8,204 nucleotides of DNA from an uncultured Lachnospiraceae bacterium. Its GTDB lineage: Bacteria > Bacillota_A > Clostridia > Lachnospirales > Lachnospiraceae. The first letter of the stretch is position 1; each line of letters opens with the position of its first letter. The stretch spans positions 1 through 8,204 of the forward strand of contig CACXGS010000151.1 of assembly GCA_902767195.1 (NCBI GenBank), in the 5' to 3' direction. Made by a program: the position numbers and the translations under genes. The notes beneath the pieces are model-generated. The model saw nothing but the letters and a program-made list of their open reading frames with translations, was not told the origin of the DNA and searched no databases. Positions 4,779 through 8,204 of the stretch are shown here, piece by piece.

Positions 4779-5840
4779 ATGACGGAAGAACATCGGATTA
4801 CTGTGACCCAATCGGAATACGAGACCCTTCTTAAGGATATACAAATTCTCAGGGATCGTGTGGCTATGCTGACAGCCCTCCGTGATGACTTGGTCTATCA
4901 CATCTGTCCCTCTCTGCGGTCAGAGTACGAAGAGAAGATTGCCTCTTTGGAGCGGGAACTTTTAGCCTCTCAGCTTTACCTGCTGGAGATGGAACGGATT
5001 CTTGAAATTCTCCAGGCACAGCTGAACCAGGGACAGAAACCCTCCATGGAGGAGGCAGAGGAGAAAGCCCGAAAAGAATATCAGGAGTATCAGGACGACC
5101 TGAACAAGAAGGCTAAGGAAGCAGAAGATTTTCAGGACCAGTGGAAGAAGAAATCCAACTGGTATGAATATGATGATGGTTACCGGAACCGGCAGGAAGA
5201 TTCTTATGAGGAGGGACCGGAAGACCCTGATGCCGGAGGGGGAAAAAACAAGGGGAACAAGGACGGTAAGACTGGTAAGAATAAAGAGGAAAAGAAAGGG
5301 AAGGAAGACAAGGGAGAAAAGGAAGACAAGAGGAACAAGGGAGAAAAGGGAGAAAAAGAAGACAAGAAAGACAAGGACAGATCTTCGAGGGTCGCTGAGC
5401 TGAAAAAGATCTACCGTAAGATTGTCAAACTCCTCCACCCTGATGTCCATCCAAACCCTACACCCAAGGAGAAAGAACTCTTGAACCAGGCTATTCAGGC
5501 CTATGACCGTGGTGATCTGGAGACCATGCAGAAAATCTGGCAGGAGCTGACAGGCAGCGGCGCAGTTCTAGAGGAAGAGACTTTTGAGGACAGCCCGGAG
5601 GGAATCGCAAAGATGCGGGAGATCCTCAAGAATCTCAGAAAACGTCTCAAAGAGCTGAATGAGGAGATCCGCCAGATCCGCTCTGCTTTCCCCTATACCA
5701 TGAAAGATTTTCTTGAGAATGAAGAAGCGGTGGAGAAGAAACGCAGCCAGATGCAGGAGCAGATCGACAAGACCAGAGAGATGAACCGGCAGCTTAATGA
5801 ACGTATCAAAGAACTGAAAAAGCAGCTGGGACAAGAATAA
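4779..5840 (+). CDS. Coiled-coil protein with a J-domain-like HPD segment
   Basis: This 353-aa soluble protein has four parts: an N-terminal helical coiled-coil region (about 10-85, then a charged helix to 128), an acidic/aromatic patch (128-151), a low-complexity Lys/Glu/Asp/Gly linker (152-203), a J-like segment (204-257), and a C-terminal coiled coil (275-353). The J-like segment reads ELKKIYRKIVKLLHPDVHP followed by a helix ending AYDRGDLETMQKIWQEL. It matches J-domain helix II, the HPD tripeptide (220-222) that stimulates DnaK ATPase, and helix III; the usual helix I is not evident. No zinc finger or client-binding domains of DnaJ are present. A GAGGGGGAG ribosome binding site precedes the ATG. 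With the HIRAN gene 36 bp downstream, it may recruit Hsp70 to a nucleic-acid complex or act as a structural partner; this is inference. Confidence 0.85.
   Translation: MTEEHRITVTQSEYETLLKDIQILRDRVAMLTALRDDLVYHICPSLRSEYEEKIASLERELLASQLYLLEMERILEILQAQLNQGQKPSMEEAEEKARKEYQEYQDDLNKKAKEAEDFQDQWKKKSNWYEYDDGYRNRQEDSYEEGPEDPDAGGGKNKGNKDGKTGKNKEEKKGKEDKGEKEDKRNKGEKGEKEDKKDKDRSSRVAELKKIYRKIVKLLHPDVHPNPTPKEKELLNQAIQAYDRGDLETMQKIWQELTGSGAVLEEETFEDSPEGIAKMREILKNLRKRLKELNEEIRQIRSAFPYTMKDFLENEEAVEKKRSQMQEQIDKTREMNRQLNERIKELKKQLGQE
5232..5381 (+). repeat. Degenerate purine-rich repeats encoding a Lys/Glu/Asp/Gly linker
   Basis: Short imperfect units such as GGAGAAAAG and GAAGACAAG recur in the middle of the J-like gene and encode EDKGEKEDK-type sequence. 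Bases 5283-5381 (99 nt) contain no T and only six C. The linker is probably disordered, and slippage or recombination could change its length between strains. Confidence 0.75.
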
Positions 5841-5876
5841 AAGGAACTGGATTGGCGATAGAGGAAATACAAAAAA

Positions 5877-7769
5877 ATGTCTGATCACGAGAAGAAACAA
5901 GAAGACAAACAACAAATAGAGAAATCATCCTCTGCATTTTCCGGTGGTCTGACAGAAAAAGGACTTGGCGGAGGTTCGTCTCTGACGTCTGTAATGCATA
6001 CCGGATTTGGCATAGAGTCTCCCTTTGCAAAGGAGATCTATCTGAAACGGCAGGTGATCGTTGGCACCAGATTTCAGGGCGGGTCGGATACGTTGGTGGA
6101 AGATCTGAAGAAAGGGACCAGGGTTACATTCCTGAGAGAGCCGGATAATGCTTTTGACCGCAAGGCCATTATGGCTTTGGACCAACAGGGCAGAAAACTA
6201 GGCTATATCCCCAGGTCAGAAAATGGTTTGATGGCAGCCCTGATGGCAGCCGGGAAATACTTCTTCGGGGTCATCACAGATCCGCCGGAGGCTGACGAAA
6301 CCAGCGGAAGAAAAACGCCTTATTCCATATGGATGGATTTGTACATGCGGGAATTCGCCCGGCCTGGAGATCTGTCCGAGATTCCTCTGCAGGGATATCA
6401 GGGTTCCTATGTGACGGCGGACTTTCACTTTACCCATCTGGAAGAAGGATTGGCTGTCACAGGGATCTATGCCCTCAAGTTCATCCGGGGAGAAGAACGG
6501 GGGACATACTGTCAGTTTCTCTATGAAGAAGATTCAGACGATCTGGATATCACTGACCTGGACAGGGAAAAACAGGAAAAAATGATCAAAGGATTTGCCC
6601 TGTTTACCGGACATCTGCCCATTGTGACCTTTCACATCCTGGGACAGAGGCTGGAATGCCTGCACGAAACCTGCGACATGGCGCTGGGCACGACATTTTC
6701 CAATCATGTTATCGATACTCTGCAGATGGCAGAGAATCATATTCCGGAAGTCCGATTCAAAGATCTCTCTCAGTTGGCTGATCATCTGGGAATCAGCATC
6801 CACTGTCAGGATCCCAGGGAGGAAGGCTGCCGGACCATTTGGCAGCTTTACTGCAGGATGGAACGGTCGGAACTGGACAACAGGAAGATCAGCCGCAATC
6901 CGGAAATGGCGAATTTCAGGTTAACATCAGAAGAAAACAAGAGTGTTCTGTGGTCTGATCTGGGTCTCACGGAACGGACCAGAAATATCCTTTGTAAAAA
7001 CAATATCGATACGGTCCGGGAGCTGACGGTATTTTCAGAAAAAGAGGCAGCTTCTCTGGACTATATGGATGAAAAAGCGATGGGAGAGCTGAAGGAACTT
7101 CTGAAGCTTTTGAAGACAGATTTTCGGCCCCCGAAAAGAGACCCTTTTCTTTATGGATATCCACAGGAGATCCGGAGACTTCTCAGAGAGAAGCCGGATT
7201 TCTGGGAATATCTGTTCTTCATGGAACTCGTCAGAACGAGATATCAATGGCTGCAGCCTCTTCGTCACAGGCATATGGAGCCGGGGGTGACCTCCTTGCT
7301 ATGCCCGAAGATAGAGAGCCTGCAGGAGCTTACGGACCTGATTACTGAGAATTATCATAGAGTCTATGATTATTCCAGGGAAATCCTGACAGTGGTGAAT
7401 GATCGCGGAGAAGATGTGCTCGGTACGGCTGACCAGTCGGGAGATCCCGGGAAGATTTATGAAATGGCAGACCGGCTGATGAACATCTATAAGAGGATCA
7501 TTCATTGGATGGAGGATTTCCAGGCACTTGAAACCATTCCGGAATACCGGAATGCGGTTGTGACATTTACCAGATTTGGGGGAGAGGTCTGTGAATTCTA
7601 TGATCTGCTCTATGAGAACTGCCTGAAAAAGATCAGATCAGTCCGCAATTATCTTGAAGGATTTACCGAGATGGAGGCAGTGGATACCAATCTGAATCTT
7701 TCCCTGACTCTGACCGGGGCAGCCTGGGATGAAGTGATGAAGATTCTGGAAAAGGAGCTGAAGTCATAA
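5877..7769 (+). CDS. HIRAN-domain protein with degenerate DnaQ-like exonuclease fold and RNAP-alpha-CTD-like domain
   Basis: This 630-aa multidomain protein is probably nucleic-acid binding and cytoplasmic. After a disordered start (1-50) comes a HIRAN domain (about 52-160): VGTRFQ, then TFLREPDNAFDRKAI (84-98) and GRKLGYIPRSEN (105-116), the hallmark strands. HIRAN in eukaryotic HLTF binds 3' DNA ends at stalled forks. Residues 176-332 follow the DEDDh/DnaQ exonuclease pattern: YVTADFHFTHL, IVTFHILGQRLECL, HVIDTLQMAENHIP, LADHLGIS. In my manual alignment to PolC exonuclease only Asp182 of the catalytic set is kept; the others align to His184, Gln257, Asp312 and Gly317, so it is probably inactive. 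Residues 355-416 (DLGLTERTRNIL, NNIDTVRELTVFSE, then a helix) resemble the RNA polymerase alpha C-terminal domain. The last 210 residues are unrecognised and helical. The ATG has GAGG 12 nt upstream; an in-frame TAG at 5859 excludes an earlier start. Confidence 0.85.
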   Translation: MSDHEKKQEDKQQIEKSSSAFSGGLTEKGLGGGSSLTSVMHTGFGIESPFAKEIYLKRQVIVGTRFQGGSDTLVEDLKKGTRVTFLREPDNAFDRKAIMALDQQGRKLGYIPRSENGLMAALMAAGKYFFGVITDPPEADETSGRKTPYSIWMDLYMREFARPGDLSEIPLQGYQGSYVTADFHFTHLEEGLAVTGIYALKFIRGEERGTYCQFLYEEDSDDLDITDLDREKQEKMIKGFALFTGHLPIVTFHILGQRLECLHETCDMALGTTFSNHVIDTLQMAENHIPEVRFKDLSQLADHLGISIHCQDPREEGCRTIWQLYCRMERSELDNRKISRNPEMANFRLTSEENKSVLWSDLGLTERTRNILCKNNIDTVRELTVFSEKEAASLDYMDEKAMGELKELLKLLKTDFRPPKRDPFLYGYPQEIRRLLREKPDFWEYLFFMELVRTRYQWLQPLRHRHMEPGVTSLLCPKIESLQELTDLITENYHRVYDYSREILTVVNDRGEDVLGTADQSGDPGKIYEMADRLMNIYKRIIHWMEDFQALETIPEYRNAVVTFTRFGGEVCEFYDLLYENCLKKIRSVRNYLEGFTEMEAVDTNLNLSLTLTGAAWDEVMKILEKELKS

Positions 7770-7785
7770 ACGGGAGGAGTAAAGA

Positions 7786-7824
7786 TTGCCGGAATGTTTA
7801 CCGGATAATACAGGAGCAGTATGA
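7786..7824 (+). CDS. Possible 12-codon leader reading frame coupled to the next gene
   Basis: A strong GGAGGAG (7773-7779) lies 6 nt before a TTG that opens 12 codons, ending at a TGA that overlaps the next ATG as ATGA. This arrangement would couple translation of the downstream gene. The peptide has no recognisable features; the match could equally be chance or the remnant of an earlier start. Confidence 0.2.
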   Translation: MPECLPDNTGAV

Positions 7825-8204
7825 AAAATAAACCTTATCCGCCAATTCACAAAAAGCCTGCCTTATCCTTTTCTTTTGACAGGCTGAAAATGCTCTGGGA
7901 CAAGTACCCGCAGCACCATAAGATGACCACCTTTGCCAGGCTGGATGATCTTCTGGAGGAACATGAATCCTATCGAAAAGATTTCGATGAACTGCGGGAG
8001 GAGTACGTTCAAGGGGGCTACGAACGATTCCTGGTGCAGCTGTCCTGGTCGGATTTGCCCTACCGCTATGCCGTAAAGGAAAGGATAGAGACTGCCGGAC
8101 CTGTTCTGGACAATCCATATGTCAAAGCCTTTATGGGGCAGTTTGCGGACCTGGACACGGACCGCAAGGCCTGTTTTCTTTTTCCGGAAAGCTTCAGCTC
8201 CCAG
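7821..8204 (+). CDS. Unidentified protein, N-terminal 128 residues (runs off the right edge)
   Basis: The frame opens at the ATG at 7821 and stays open to the window end, so the gene continues outside. AGGAG lies 4 nt upstream, and an in-frame TAA at 7806 excludes an earlier start. I do not recognise the family. The protein begins with a basic, proline-containing stretch (MKNKPYPPIHKKP), then a charged helical region with LDDLLEEHESYRKDFDELREEY (split here as LDDLLEEH and YRKDFDELREEY), then an aromatic segment around LSWSDLPYRYAVKERIE and NPYVKAFMGQFADLD. There is no signal peptide or membrane helix in the visible part. Codon usage and strand match the two genes before it, and the 51-bp gap indicates the same transcript, so it is likely the third member of the J-like/HIRAN set. 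Its coding potential is supported by the amino-acid composition and good start signals, not by homology. Confidence 0.72.
   Translation, partial: MKNKPYPPIHKKPALSFSFDRLKMLWDKYPQHHKMTTFARLDDLLEEHESYRKDFDELREEYVQGGYERFLVQLSWSDLPYRYAVKERIETAGPVLDNPYVKAFMGQFADLDTDRKACFLFPESFSSQ

Noticed and set aside
4962..5450. 162-codon open frame on the minus strand opposite the J-like gene
   Set aside because: It is very rich in Leu, Phe and Val because it is the complement of a purine-rich Lys/Glu coding stretch. It mimics a membrane protein but has no supported start and overlaps a well-supported gene.
5852..5884. Ten-codon frame from a TTG at 5852 overlapping the HIRAN start
   Set aside because: It has a modest AAGGA upstream but weak support overall, and no feature beyond chance; the GAGG at 5861 can serve the ATG at 5877.

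Overview
The window looks like a chromosomal segment from a gut-type Clostridia bacterium, most likely a Lachnospiraceae relative. The grounds are moderate GC, AGGAGG-type ribosome binding sites, sigma-A-like promoters, and protein families typical of that group (P1B metal ATPase, COG4947-type esterase, coiled-coil/J-like protein). The taxonomic call is inference; no rRNA or marker gene is present.

Layout from left to right. (1) The 3' end of a P-type heavy-metal-exporting ATPase (+ strand) enters from the left edge and stops at 622. (2) A 340-bp convergent intergenic region (623-962) holds two striking inverted repeats: a 12-bp perfect stem around a 43-nt loop (684-750) and a near-perfect palindrome of about 140 bp (801-941). 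(3) Three minus-strand genes follow, transcribed right to left: an alpha/beta-hydrolase esterase (3975-3205), a second esterase of a different subfamily (3127-2372) and an ATP-grasp carboxylate-amine-type ligase (2168-963). The ligase appears to have its own promoter in a 203-bp gap, which also carries a degenerate 37-bp direct repeat that copies the end of the upstream esterase gene. (4) A 202-bp divergent control region (3976-4177) contains a near-consensus rightward promoter, a palindrome over its start point, and a CRP/FNR-like palindrome placed between the two promoters. (5) Rightward, a flavodoxin-fold NAD(P)H oxidoreductase (4178-4741) is followed closely by a three-gene set: a coiled-coil protein with a J-domain-like HPD motif (4779-5840), a 630-aa HIRAN-domain protein (5877-7769), and a third unidentified gene (7821 onward) that runs off the right edge.

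The most interesting part is the last set. The HIRAN protein appears to join a HIRAN domain, a DnaQ/DEDDh exonuclease fold whose catalytic residues are mostly replaced, and a helix-hairpin-helix domain resembling the C-terminal domain of the RNA polymerase alpha subunit, followed by about 200 uncharacterised residues. Next to a J-like coiled-coil protein, this suggests an undescribed nucleic-acid-binding and chaperone-recruiting module, perhaps for DNA damage, replication stress or defence. The function is inference. The ATP-grasp ligase with two esterases is a second candidate for an unassigned small-molecule or peptide pathway, possibly one building and then hydrolysing an ester- or amide-linked product.
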